Part shown: piece after piece, positions 39,301-51,300 of the stretch | Numbering within the stretch: the stretch's first letter is position 1 | Layout: every line of letters begins with the position of its first letter | DNA from: Meghimatium bilineatum | Lineage: Eukaryota > Mollusca > Gastropoda > Stylommatophora > Philomycidae | Reading direction: 5' to 3' | Assembly: GCA_034231615.1 (NCBI GenBank) | Contig: CM067319.1 | Coordinates: 4,032,501-4,096,500 of the forward strand | Length of the DNA: 64,000 bases | Notes under the pieces: model-generated | What the model saw: only the letters and a program-made list of their open reading frames with translations | Database searches by the model: none | What the model was told of the DNA's origin: nothing | Program-made: the position numbers and the translations under genes

Positions 39301-42300
39301 AATGTTTGCGTACTTACCTGAAGTAATGTTTGTGTACTTACCTGAAGTAATGTTTGCGTACTTACCTGAAGTAATGTTTGTGTACTTACCTGAAATAATG
39401 TTTGCGTACTTACCTGAAGTAATGTTCGTATTCTGACTGCTCCACTGTGTCCAGACAGCTGGAAAATGTTCTTTCTGCTCAAACAGCAATGATCCCAGGC
39501 CGAGGTTCACAAACGTATCATCAAAGTCTGGAGGAATGTGGTTCGCCTGAAGAAGCATGTCCCTGGCTCACAAGAATCAAAAATAGCTTTACACATCGTA
39601 ACAGAATGTTCTAGTTTGTAGAATACACACAATTTTCGTGTTATTGTTTCTCTCTTCAAGTCATTGCATATCGGCAGTCAACAACCTCTCGTCAAGTCAT
39701 TATGTACTGGTTTTCAGCAATCTCTTTTTATCCATTATTTTTCTTCAAGATCTATTTCTTTTAATTATTTCTGTCTTACCAATCTCTAGTATTTCTAATT
39801 CTTAATTTTATTCTCAGATAAATGGTTCGGTTGTTGTTGTTGTTGCTGCTGCTGTTGTTGTTTTTGTTGCTGTTGTTGTTTTTGTTGCTGTTGCCGCTGC
39901 TGACTTTGAGAGATTCCCAAATAGCTATGGATTTATTTAACAGAGATATGGTGTATTAAGAACAAATGGCATGATGGTCCATGTAGCAGCGACCAGTGCC
40001 AAATAAAACGTAACAGCAGAATCACAACAAAGTAGAATCAGATGTCTTATGTGATGTCTGATGTGATGTCTTATGTGATGTTTTATGTGATGTGATGTCT
40101 TATGTGATGTCTTATATGATGTCTGTCTTATGTGATGTCTTGTGTGATGTTTATGTGATGTCTTATGTGATGTTTATGTGATGTTTATGTGATGTTTTAT
40201 GTGATGTTTTATGTGATGTGGTGTCTTATGTGATGTCTTATATGATGTCTGTCTTATGTGATGTCTTATGTGATGTTTATGTGATGTTTATGTGACGTCT
40301 TATGTGATGTTTTATGTGATGTTTTATGTGATGTCTTAGATTATGTCCGTCTCCCCCCCCCCCCACCGCCCCGCCCCTCGTTTTTGAATAGCTGTCAAGA
40401 ATTCAGGAACATAATTCCACTCCCCTCCCACAGCCCAAATATAAGATGGACGTTTCAACCACCCCCCCCCCCTTTTCCAAGAAAACCAGAACATGACTGT
40501 TATTACTAGGAATAGCAAATAAATATGGTCCAGAAGCGAAACCCTTATTCCCGTAGAAATTTTTCACGATGAGGTCAGCAAATATTTTATAAAAAGGGAT
40601 AATTGACACACACAAAATAAACTAACAATCTTTGTCTAGGTAACAACCCCCCCCCCTTTTAAATTAAAAAACTGTATACAACCCTGCCCCCACCATTCTA
40701 AATGTTTTACCAGAAAAAGTACCAAAAAATATGTTTTGCTTACAATTATTAAAAAGAAATTTCAAATTCAACTGTAATGTTGACTTCAACTTTTGTCACA
40801 CATCCCACTCCCACATGTCAATAACTACGAAACATTGTCAGACCTCTTCAACCCTATAATTGTTGATGTCATTAATGTCCAGCCCCTTATCACATCTTAT
40901 CGAAAAAATCACTGGACAATGTGGAATGATATACTTACTTTTGTTCCATCAAAGTCTTCAGATATTTCGCCAACTGTTTCAAGCCCAAAGCTTTGAGGAT
41001 GCGTTCAACCAGAGATACAGGGAGACTATCAAGGATGTCAAACATCTCCTACAATATTTTTATATAATCACAAACATAAAATACAGACTGAATCATAGAT
41101 TTAATTAAATCATCGAAATATTAAACCATATTAATTGTCTGTTTCTGTGGCGTAGAGGTACTGGGGTCATTGTGTGTTGTGTGGCGTATTCTTTCCAGAG
41201 CGGTGTCTTCCAAATGAACTTCCTGAACCCTTCTCTGTCTTGGGCAATGACGTATTCATGTTATCTTAATGTCGTCAATCCATCGCCTTCTTGGTATGCC
41301 TTTTCTCCTCCGCCCAAGTGCTGGGCTAGGTTCTGCAAATGTACCAGATTCTGCCAATGTACCAGGTTCTGTCAATGTACCAAGTTCTGTCACTGTACCA
41401 GGTTCAATTTTGCGGCAGCATCCAGGCCGTTCAGAGAGTAATGGGAAATTTCTAAGCGTAAATGTTGGCTATAAAATCAATACGACCAAAGAATTCTGCA
41501 TTGATGGTTACGTATGAATAGCATATCTATTGTCTATTATCAATACCCAGGTGAATGATGGTTGATAGTATCCACACTTGCCGTTAAGTGTAGAGATATG
41601 AGCTTCAGCTGTCGTTCCAAGTCTAGTTATGTTACCACGATTGCATTAAGTTCATGTTTGTGCACAGTAATCTTGATGTTTACTATCCACCGTTTTCTTG
41701 GTCTACCTTTGGTTTTATCATGTGCTTCCGAAAAAATATTACTTGCCGTATATTACCGTACAATTTCCAAATATTATCGTATATTACCGCATAATTACGG
41801 TATATTACAGTATATTTACCATATATATTTAGAATATTCATAAACAGAGAATTTGCTGAATTTTGTACTACTGAATAGAATTTAGAGGGTGGGGGTCGTT
41901 TTATATAAATGTAATTCGCTATTTAGAAAAACATTGACCACACTCAAATATTTGGAAAATTACTAAAATAGACTTACTGATATATTTCAGCAGCTACTGT
42001 AATAAAACTTTGAATTTCCATTCTCTGGGCTACATCCTGTTGGAAATCTAGTAGAAACATTGTCCTTCTACAAGAGAGATCCAGAGGAAGTTCGAGAATG
42101 AACGCTGAAGAAGAAGAAGAAGAAAAAGAACTTAGAATTCTACACAAAAAACACGAAAATGCTACACCAATGCAATTAGTGTCTGAATTTCAATACCATT
42201 AACAAAATGTACCCTATGTCATTGGAATATGAGTGGCATACTGTCGTCATCCACTACAGCAAGGGCCGTAGATATGTCTCCATAAATTTACTGAAAGGGG

Positions 42301-45300
42301 AGGGGGAGTTTTACCTAAAACAGTGGGGATTATTTGCCCATTTTCCTGAGATTTTGTGTGTCCTTATTAGGAAAATCAAAGGGGGAGGAGGGGGGAGGGG
42401 GTAACTATCTTTTGACTACATTCCTAGTTTTAGAAGTCACATTTTGATTTCCAAAGTAGGGAATGTTTAAGCCCCCATTCCCCTCCTAAACCTACCCACC
42501 TGAATCTGCGGGCTCTAATTTATCAGTAAATGTTGTTGTTGAAAGCTCTTCAAAGATTACAGCGTACTCTATTCTCTCATTGTACTTCAAATCTAGCACT
42601 TTTTGAAAGATGTGACCGAGAGAGGAGCAAAGAATGGCAACACTCTTTGCCTTTCACACATGTCGTAACATGCGACTAAGGAGGTTATGGGGTGGAGTTA
42701 GCTGTCCCATCCAAAAATGGGTCAAAGTGACCCATAGTTATGCTGAAGTAGGATGTGTCCGACCAGCCAAAGGCGCATGTATCGCGGCAATACTGTAAAC
42801 TGTGACACCACGCATTCCTTTCTCCGGACTACATTCTGCTAATATGCAGGAGTTTGCGAACGAACGCAGAAGAAGCAGTTTATATGGCAAGCCTGAACTT
42901 ACTTTGGAAAAGGTCCACAAGAATTAGTGCATTCCCCAGTGAAACGACGAAAACTGACAATATTTGGACCTGTATGTCGATATATCTTCTTGTCAGAAAC
43001 ATTATTACAGTCAACGGCCATTGATGAAAGAAGCAGAGGAGGACAAAGAAAGCATGCACAGACTGAAACATCAAGGAATGGACAGGACAGGATTTGTCCT
43101 ATACATCCCTGACTCTGTGTGTTGATGCATCTAATGTGGTACCCATGCGACCCTAACGGGTTACGGGTTTATAGATATATAATCCTTTATCGGCGATGTC
43201 TTTCGTGGCGATGGTGATCTTCCTTTTGTAGTGGTTAAGACGTTTGCTTTATATTCAATATGTCGTAGGTTCGAACCCCACTCGCGTCGTCTTGGTAGCT
43301 TGATAGGTTATGGTTTTTTTCGGGGATCCCTGGGAATTATCACTTGAAACTACAGAATTATGAGTGGTAACCTCCTGCAAGAAGCATGTAGCTGTGTTGA
43401 GATGAAGGAGTACATGTGGGGTAACAGGTATACCATAACGGCAATCTCTACGCCTTTCCCCTCTTTCTATGAACAATGTAGAACAAATTACTATTTTTGT
43501 AGGCAACAGACAAATCAATCAATAAACGAACCAACACACAAAAAAACAAGATGAAAAAGGTAAAAACAAAAATTGAAAATCACTGACCTATAGTAACTAA
43601 CAAATCAATGAACAAACCAACAATCTACGCTCAAGAAGTACATTCAGGGAAAAACTAATAGTCCTATATAAACTAAGAAACCAGCCATTAGATTATCATC
43701 CACAATATATTAACCAGACAACTAGCAAATCAGGTAACCAAGCAATCAACCAATAAGGCAACAAACCAAGTAAGTAAACAACCAGCCTAGCAGCTAATCA
43801 ATAAGGCCACCACCAAGAAGCAGCCAGCCACACAGCTAATTAAGCAACCTTCTTCTTCTTCTTCTGCGATCAGTTTCCTATGCTCATAAGTCTATACAGG
43901 AAGGTGGGCCGCCTCCATGAATTCAGTCGTCAGCAGGAGGTCCTCACGGTTGCCCCACAGCTTCACCTTCAGATCTGTCTCTTGAGGCCATATTTTGGTT
44001 CTCACGTCATCAAAGAGTGGGCATGTCTGCAGAATATGTTCTGGAGTCTGGGGACCCTTTTGACATGGGCATTGGTCAGTTTGGGCAGCCTTAATTTTGT
44101 GGAGATGTGCTTGTAGTCTGCAGTGTCCTGTGCGAAGTCTAAAAATTGTGGTTTGTTGTGACCTGTTTAGCTTTAGAATAGGGTCCTGTGGAAAGTTACT
44201 GCCTGTTCTCTGACTCCATGTATGTTTGTATATTCCTTTGATGAGGGTTTTTGCTTCAGTCAGTGATATTCTGTGGTGGAATTGTTCCTTTTTTGCACCT
44301 GCTTTTGCCAGTCTGTCAGCTCCTTCATTTCCTGCTATTCCACAGTGTGCAGGGATCCACTGCAGCACAACTTTATTGTTGGCAGATAGTTGATTTAGAA
44401 GTTCTACAGTTGTTTTTGTTAGGAGATCTTTAGGTTCCTTTTGGATGGTTTGGAGTACTGACATGCAGTCACACAAGAAGACTATGTTAGCTCCTTTGAG
44501 CCTCCGTTCCTCTAGAGCCTTTGATGCTTCCAAGATTGCTTGTAGCTCTGCCCTGTAATTTGTTGATAATTTGCCAGTAGCAATTGAGAGTTCTAGTTTT
44601 GGGGTGTTTGGTATGAGTATTAGTATCCCAGCTCCTCCTTTCTTTACTGCACCCTCTGATGATCCATCTGTGAAGACATGAATCCACTGTGAGGTAGGGT
44701 ATTGGGTGTCTAGGTGATCAAGTGTTTTTGCCTTAAGGGCAGTAGGGGTTTCCATAGTTTTGCTCTCAATGCCTGGTATTGTAAGTTTTGCTGTATATAT
44801 GGGTGAAGTGTTTGTGATGTTGCAATATGCTTCTAGCTGTTCCCATTCATCCGGATTGTTGCTGGTTACTTCTTTATTGGCTTTCATAAGTTTTTTTGAT
44901 AGGTGATTGAAGCTTGGTCTTTTCAGTCTGTTTTTTGTTAGTTCTTTTGTTTTTTCATGCATAGGGTGATGTTTCAGATGTCTAAAATTTTTCTGTCATT
45001 ATTGTGATTTTCTCATCCCTGCGGTCTGTTAGGTTTTGTAATCCTGCTGTTGCTTCCATTGATGTTATAGGTGTGCTCCTTAGTCCTCCTGTTATGATTC
45101 GGAGACCTGCATTTTGAATTTTGTCCAGCTTTTGAAGATTGGTGTTTGCTGCTGTTGCATATGTGGTCAATCCATATTCCAGAGTTGGACGAATGTGACC
45201 TACATAGACTTGTCTTATGGTTTTTATGTTGGCTCCCCAATCTGTCCCAGATAGTTTTTTCATTATTTGTAGTCTGCGTGTGGCTTTATTTTCTGTCTCT

Positions 45301-48300
45301 TCAATGTGTGATCCCCAAGTAAGTCTTTTGTCAAATTTTAGCCCCAGGTAGACAGGGGTGTTTTCTTTTGGGAGTGGGGTATTGTCTAGAGTGAGAGTAT
45401 AATTTTCAGGCTTTGTGGAGAGGGTGAAAAGTGTAGTGACGGTCTTACTTTTGTTTATTTGAACACCCCAGGTTTTTGCCCACTCTTCAACTTTGTTTAT
45501 TGCCTCCTGCATTCTAACTTTTGCAACTCCAATGTATTCTGATTGGGTCCAGATAGCAAGATCGTCTGCATGGAGAGCTCTATGTACATATGGTGTGAAT
45601 AGTTTTGGCAGATCGTCTATAAAAACTATAAAGAGTGTGGGGGACAGAATTCCTCCCTGTGGGACACCTTCTGTTATGTTGACCATTTTACTTTTCATTC
45701 CCTGGAGTTTGACTCTTGCATGTCTGCCTCGTAGGAAGCTTTTTATCCACTGAAACATTTTGCCTCTGATTCCTTTCTGGGCAAGTTTTAGCAATAGCCC
45801 CTCTTTCCAGACTTTGTCAAAGGCCTTTGTGAGGTCAAAGAAGGTGGCTAGGAGTTTTGATTTTTTCTGGAAAGCATCTTCTATTTCCTGGGCAAGGTAT
45901 GTTGTTTGGTCCTCAGTGCATCTGTGTTTTCTGAAGCCTGATTGGCAGTCATCTAGAAGCTTGTTTTCCTCCAGGTAGTTTAAGAGTCTGTTATTCACCA
46001 TTTTTTCCATGACCTTTCCTAAGCAACTAAGTAGACTGATAGGGCGGTAACTTGTTTTGTTGATTTTTGGTTTTCCTTTCTTGGCAATTGGAATTATTTC
46101 TGCCTCTTTCCATTCTTCTTGGAAGATCCCTTGCGCCCATGATTCATTAAAAAGGTCTAGGATTCTGCTTCTACCCACAGGACCTAGGTGTTGGAGCATT
46201 TCATTTGTGATTCCATCGGGTCCAGGGGCTTTCTTCTTTTTTAGATTTTGAATTGCCATGTTAAGTTCTGATTTGTGAAAAGGTGAGGTCATTGTGCCTG
46301 GGCAAGGTTGATGTTTATTTACAAGGTTTTTTGTCTCTCGTCTTACTTCAGCAGTTCTTGTTCTAGTTATCTTAATTTTGCTTTCTTCAGCATAGGAGTC
46401 TGCTAGAATATTTGCAGCTTGTGTGCCAGTGTAGGACTTCCCCTTGTCTTCTATGATGATACTACTTTGGGGGTTGTTTTCTTCATTGAGACACTTGATA
46501 AGTTTCCACATTTTTGTTGAGTCTTTTTCCATGTTGAGTGTTGCTGTTTTTTCTTTCCAGCTGGATCTAATGCTGTTTAGCTTTTCTCTCCTGAAAATTG
46601 CTTGCAGTCTATTGTGTTCAATGATATTGGTTTCTGTTGGTCTAGTTTCCATCTTGGATCTTGCAGCAGAGGCTTCATCATGCATAACCTGGAGTTTTTT
46701 GTTCCAGAAGGGTTTGTAGTTTTGTCTTCTTCCTCTAGGTATACTGTTGTTGGCAGCTTCCAGGATTATTCCTGTTATTAATTTTGCATCTTTCCGTATA
46801 TTTCTTGCTGTAAGATGTGTTAGTAGTTTTTCCTCTGTAAGGCGTTGGTAAGTGTCCCAGTTAGCCTTTTTGTAGTTCCAGCTAGCGATTTTGTGTTGTT
46901 GCTTTTCTGTCTTGTGGTTCCCTTTTATTGTTAATATTACGGGCTTGTGGTCACTCCCACCAAGCTGTTGTGCCACTACTCTTTCTGTCACACGTTGGAT
47001 GTCTTCTGTTGCAATGGCCAGATCTGGAGTGCTCTGAGATTTCCATCGTCTGGAGTAAAAGGTTGGCTCTGATAGATGTTCATTTATAAGGATTAGCCTA
47101 TTTTCTATCATCCAGTCTTCTATTTCTTCTCCTCTCAAGTCCATAGTTGGGTAACCCCAACTTGGGGAATGACTGTTGAAATCTCCAACTATAATATGAT
47201 TTGATGATGTGAGAGGTATTGTCCTGAGGTGTAATTTTTTGTTGTTTGGGCAGTAGAAATTTGTGATAATCAGTGGTTTTGGGGTTGTATGTAATTTGAT
47301 GGTGAGATGTTCTGAGTCCTCTGGGTTACGTGCGATTTCTGTTGTAGGTATGTTATTTCGTACCATTGTGATGATCCCTCCTTTGTGGCCTAATCTATCT
47401 AATCTGAAGCATTCAAAGCCTCTGATGGAGAATCTGTTGCTGTCATTAAGATGTGTCTCCTGAATGCACAAGACATCAATCTTTTGCTTTTGAAGGAAAT
47501 TCTGCAGTTCTAATTTCTTCTTAGCCACACCCTCACTGTTCCACTGCATAATTTTGATTGTGTTTTTGTTGTCATGATTGGTTTGGCCGGTTGCTCTACT
47601 CTGTTTAATCCTGGGTCCCCGATACACAGAGTCATCATCAGTAGCTTTTGGTAGACCCATTCGAGGCTGGGGGTCCGGAGCTCCTCCTGCCTGGCGATGA
47701 ACCACAGGGGCAGCCCCACTTCGTGTAATAAATCCGAGCATAATCATTAACTGTATAATGCGTACATGTCCCATTTCCATTGCTGGGTACCCACGCCTAT
47801 TCAGGCTGACATGTTCCGTCTTCGGTGAGGGAAGTTATGGAGTCTTCCTATCCATGTTCTTGGACATCCTAGCACTGCCCGCAAGACATCGGAGGTTTGT
47901 GGAGTGGCCTTCTCCTATTTTACTGTCAGGGTTGTCTCCCATAGCCTTTCCATCTCCCGATGGAGCAGCCAACAAACCACCCTTACAACCCATCATGTAA
48001 TCATCAACCAAGCAAGCAACCTAACAAACAACCAACGAAGCAAGCAATCATTCAACCAATCTTACAAACCAACTAAGCAACAACAGTCAACCGACCAACC
48101 AACCAATCAGCATCCTATAAAACAAGCAATCAAGATAGCAACCAACAAATAACGCAAATAAGCAACTAATAAACCAACAAACCACTCAGACAATTCATCA
48201 ACCACACAATTCATGAACTTACTATAACGTTGACAGGCTTGGTTTCCCAATATTGTGTTGATTCATTGAATTGTTGCTGCCAGAACGACATGATGGATGT

Positions 48301-51300
48301 GTTATAATGTTCATTCTTATCCTGGTATCCCGACATTGCCTGCAGAAATATGAAATCAATATCTCATTACTGTTGATGATGATGATGATGTTGTTCCTTC
48401 TTCGCAAGCGAAGATGAGCATGGTATGAAAAACATTAAATGCGATGGAAAAAAAATATATTGTCTATTGTCTTTCCTCAGGTGGTTTGTGATCCACTCTT
48501 GCCGTTAAGTGTAGGGATGATTGCAGCTCGAGCTTGAGGTCTATCGCCAGATGTGTGGCCTCGGCTGTGCTATGACCATGTCCGTACAGGATGTCCCTGA
48601 CGTTTTCTATCCATATTTTCCGTTGTCTTCCTCTGGCTTTGTACCCTGATCTCATTTAGTTATATACCTGTACGGGAAACTTGTCGTGATGCATTCTCAT
48701 AATGTGGCCAAACCACTTGATCTCTTCTCTCTCTCTATGTAATCTGTACAAGATAGTATACCTATTCTTTCCCTGATATATTCATTTCGAAATCTATCAC
48801 GTCTGGTGACCGCGGCAGCTTTCCTCAAGCTTTTCATCTCACATGTCACTAAAAATATATATATAAATATATAAAAATATAAAAATATGTTCAAAAAAAT
48901 ATATAAAAAATATATAAAATTAAAATTGGTAATTAACTAATTTGGTTTGTGAGTTCGTAGATGCCCGATGAGTCCGATTCGTGCACGGAAAGTTCTATTG
49001 TAGTGCATGCAGGAGTGCTGAAGGTTCGGGGTAGGAGAATTTACGGATTTGTCCTTCCGCTTCTTGCGCTTGTGGATTGTCCGCAGTGTTCTTTATTTTT
49101 CAAATTTCGTGATGCCAGCAGTGATCTGGGTGTGCCAGGCTGAGCGATCAAGTGCTGTAATGTCCCAGGAGCTAGGATCGATGCTGCAGTGCTTGAGAGA
49201 GCTTTTTAGGTGATACTTGAAGCGTTTTTTCTGCCCTCCACTTGAACGTTTACCTTCGCACAGCTCCCCATAGAATAATCTCTCTGGAAGGCGCTTATGT
49301 GGCATACGGACGATGTGGGGAGTTGGGACCTAGTCAGCATAAAAATCATTACTGTTGCTACAACCCCACACTGTTGCTGATATTGTTGTTTGTTATTGTT
49401 AATGTAAGTAATTATATTAAGTGTTTCACTACTGAGAAATTCTACGTCTGGACCCTGATTTATGTGTATACATTTTTCAAACACAATATCAGTTGGATTT
49501 CGTTGCAGTTTGAGAAATAGTTGTGCTGTAATCGGCAACACGGCGTAAGGGGGTTAATGTCGCTTGTATTGTTGATAATGGTTCGTCTTTTATCAGCGTT
49601 CATTCTTAAATTCCTACTGGATCTCTTTCTTGTAGCAGGACAATGGTCCACTACTAGATTTCCTGCAGGATGTAGTCCATGGAATGAAAATGCGTTTTGT
49701 TGCGCGTTTATTTGCGCCAATGACCTGACACATCAGTCTGCACTCAATTATTATCGTATAATTATTATTTATTTTGTTGCAAGATAACGCTGCATGATAA
49801 AGGAGAAAGGAATATCATTATAGTTACTTCCTGTGACTAAGAAATCTACTCAAGCCCATGTTTTCCACTGTTATGTAGACAGTCGAAGACTATTCTTGAA
49901 TACTGAAAGGAATCAACTCAATTTATTCTCACACCACCCACCAAGCGAGAATTTCATTGTTAACTCCCTTTCGTCTTCTAAACTAGTTTTCACAGCGTTT
50001 TCATTTGATCAAGCTGAACTCACACATCCAGCCTAGTGAAAACAAGCGTTTAGGACACGATATGTAGATCAAAATAATAATATCAGATTCAGATAACGCT
50101 TGGCTCTTGTACAATCACTTGTCCGCATCTAAGAAAACATCTAATCTCAGAGGCTGTGCACGATCACTGTAGCAATGGCGGCGTTTGCATATCTGATTTA
50201 TTTTCTTCATCTATTGTGATTCTTGTATATTTATTTCATCTCGGGTGGGTGTCTCGCGGAATGGTACAGTGACATAGCGCGAAATATTACCAGGTTCGAA
50301 TCCCCGCCACAGGCAGCTAACTCTTCATCAGGGCCCTTTCAGAAAGCAATAGCAACCTACTGAGCGTATTTATATTGCCTAGAAAATCACTATAGAAAAC
50401 AAAACATGCTGGGTTGATCTCCGCTTCCTGAATTGGAAATGCTACCAACATTTTGATTTCAATTTATCTTATTCCATTATCTTGTTCATTACTTTCTCTG
50501 CTGTCAATATTTTTTTCTTCAATTTATATGTCATTATTTTGATATGACATTTATATGATGTCATTATTTTGATCATCTCTTTATATACCCTCATTATTCT
50601 GCGTTTCGCAGTATCCCTTGGCATTATTCTGTCGGTATGTACTTACATTTATAGTCAACAGCAACTGTTTATCAGTGGGTCGTGTCTGGCGGCCATATTT
50701 AAAAGCTTCAAGTAGTGATGACGTCACCTGACTCATAACAAACACATTGTTATCGAAGATGCGAATGTGGCGCCGAGCCTCAGCCTCCATAAAATTTCCA
50801 TGGAAATTTAAAACCATGTAGCTTGGGTAAGCTCCCTTGCTCTTCTGCCAGGACCTCATGGCTTTGTAAGGCTGGTCTTTATGTACCTGTAGAAACATGT
50901 CAAGAGATGTGTACATGTCAAGAGATGTGTTTAGAAACATGTCAAGAAACATGTCAAGAAACATGTAAAGAAACGATATCAAGAAACATGTCAAGAAACG
51001 TATCAAGAAACATGTCAAGAAACGTATCAAGAAAAATGTCAAGAAACATTTCAAGAGATGTGTCAAGAAACATGTCTAGAAACATGTCAAGAAACATATT
51101 AAGAAACATGTCAAGAAACATATCAAGAAACATGTCAAGAAACATATTAAGAAACATGTCAAGAAACATATCAAGAAACATGTCAAGAGATGTGTCAAGA
51201 AACATGACAAGAAACATGTCAAGAGATGTGTCAAGAAACATGTCAAGAAACATGTCAAGAGACGTGTCAAGAGATGTGTCAAGAAATATGTCAAGAAACA

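Larger units (their letters stand above)
43851..48013 (-). mobile_element. Non-LTR retrotransposon, EN-RT-RNase H, nearly intact
   Basis: Minus-strand element of about 4.16 kb in copy B intron 4. It has a short 5' leader, one long frame (endonuclease, RT), a single frameshift, an RNase H frame, a 36-bp 3' UTR and a (GAA)n tail. A 9-bp AAGCAACCT on both sides (43842-43850 and 48014-48022) is the likely target-site duplication, in a low-complexity tract. Copy A has the tract without the element, so insertion followed the gene duplication. The RNase H places it among I-superfamily-type elements; I cannot name the clade. Confidence 0.85.

Noticed and set aside
40403..40615. 70-codon minus-strand frame (FYGNKGFASGPYLFAIP) considered as an extra exon between exons 5 and 6
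   Set aside because: The phase gap it would fill disappears once exon 6 starts at 39562 (7900 in copy A). The region also resembles a dispersed C-rich repeat and is not conserved as coding in copy A.
43205..43300. tRNA gene
   Set aside because: A and B box-like words are present, but I could not form a full acceptor stem and cloverleaf. A SINE head is more likely.
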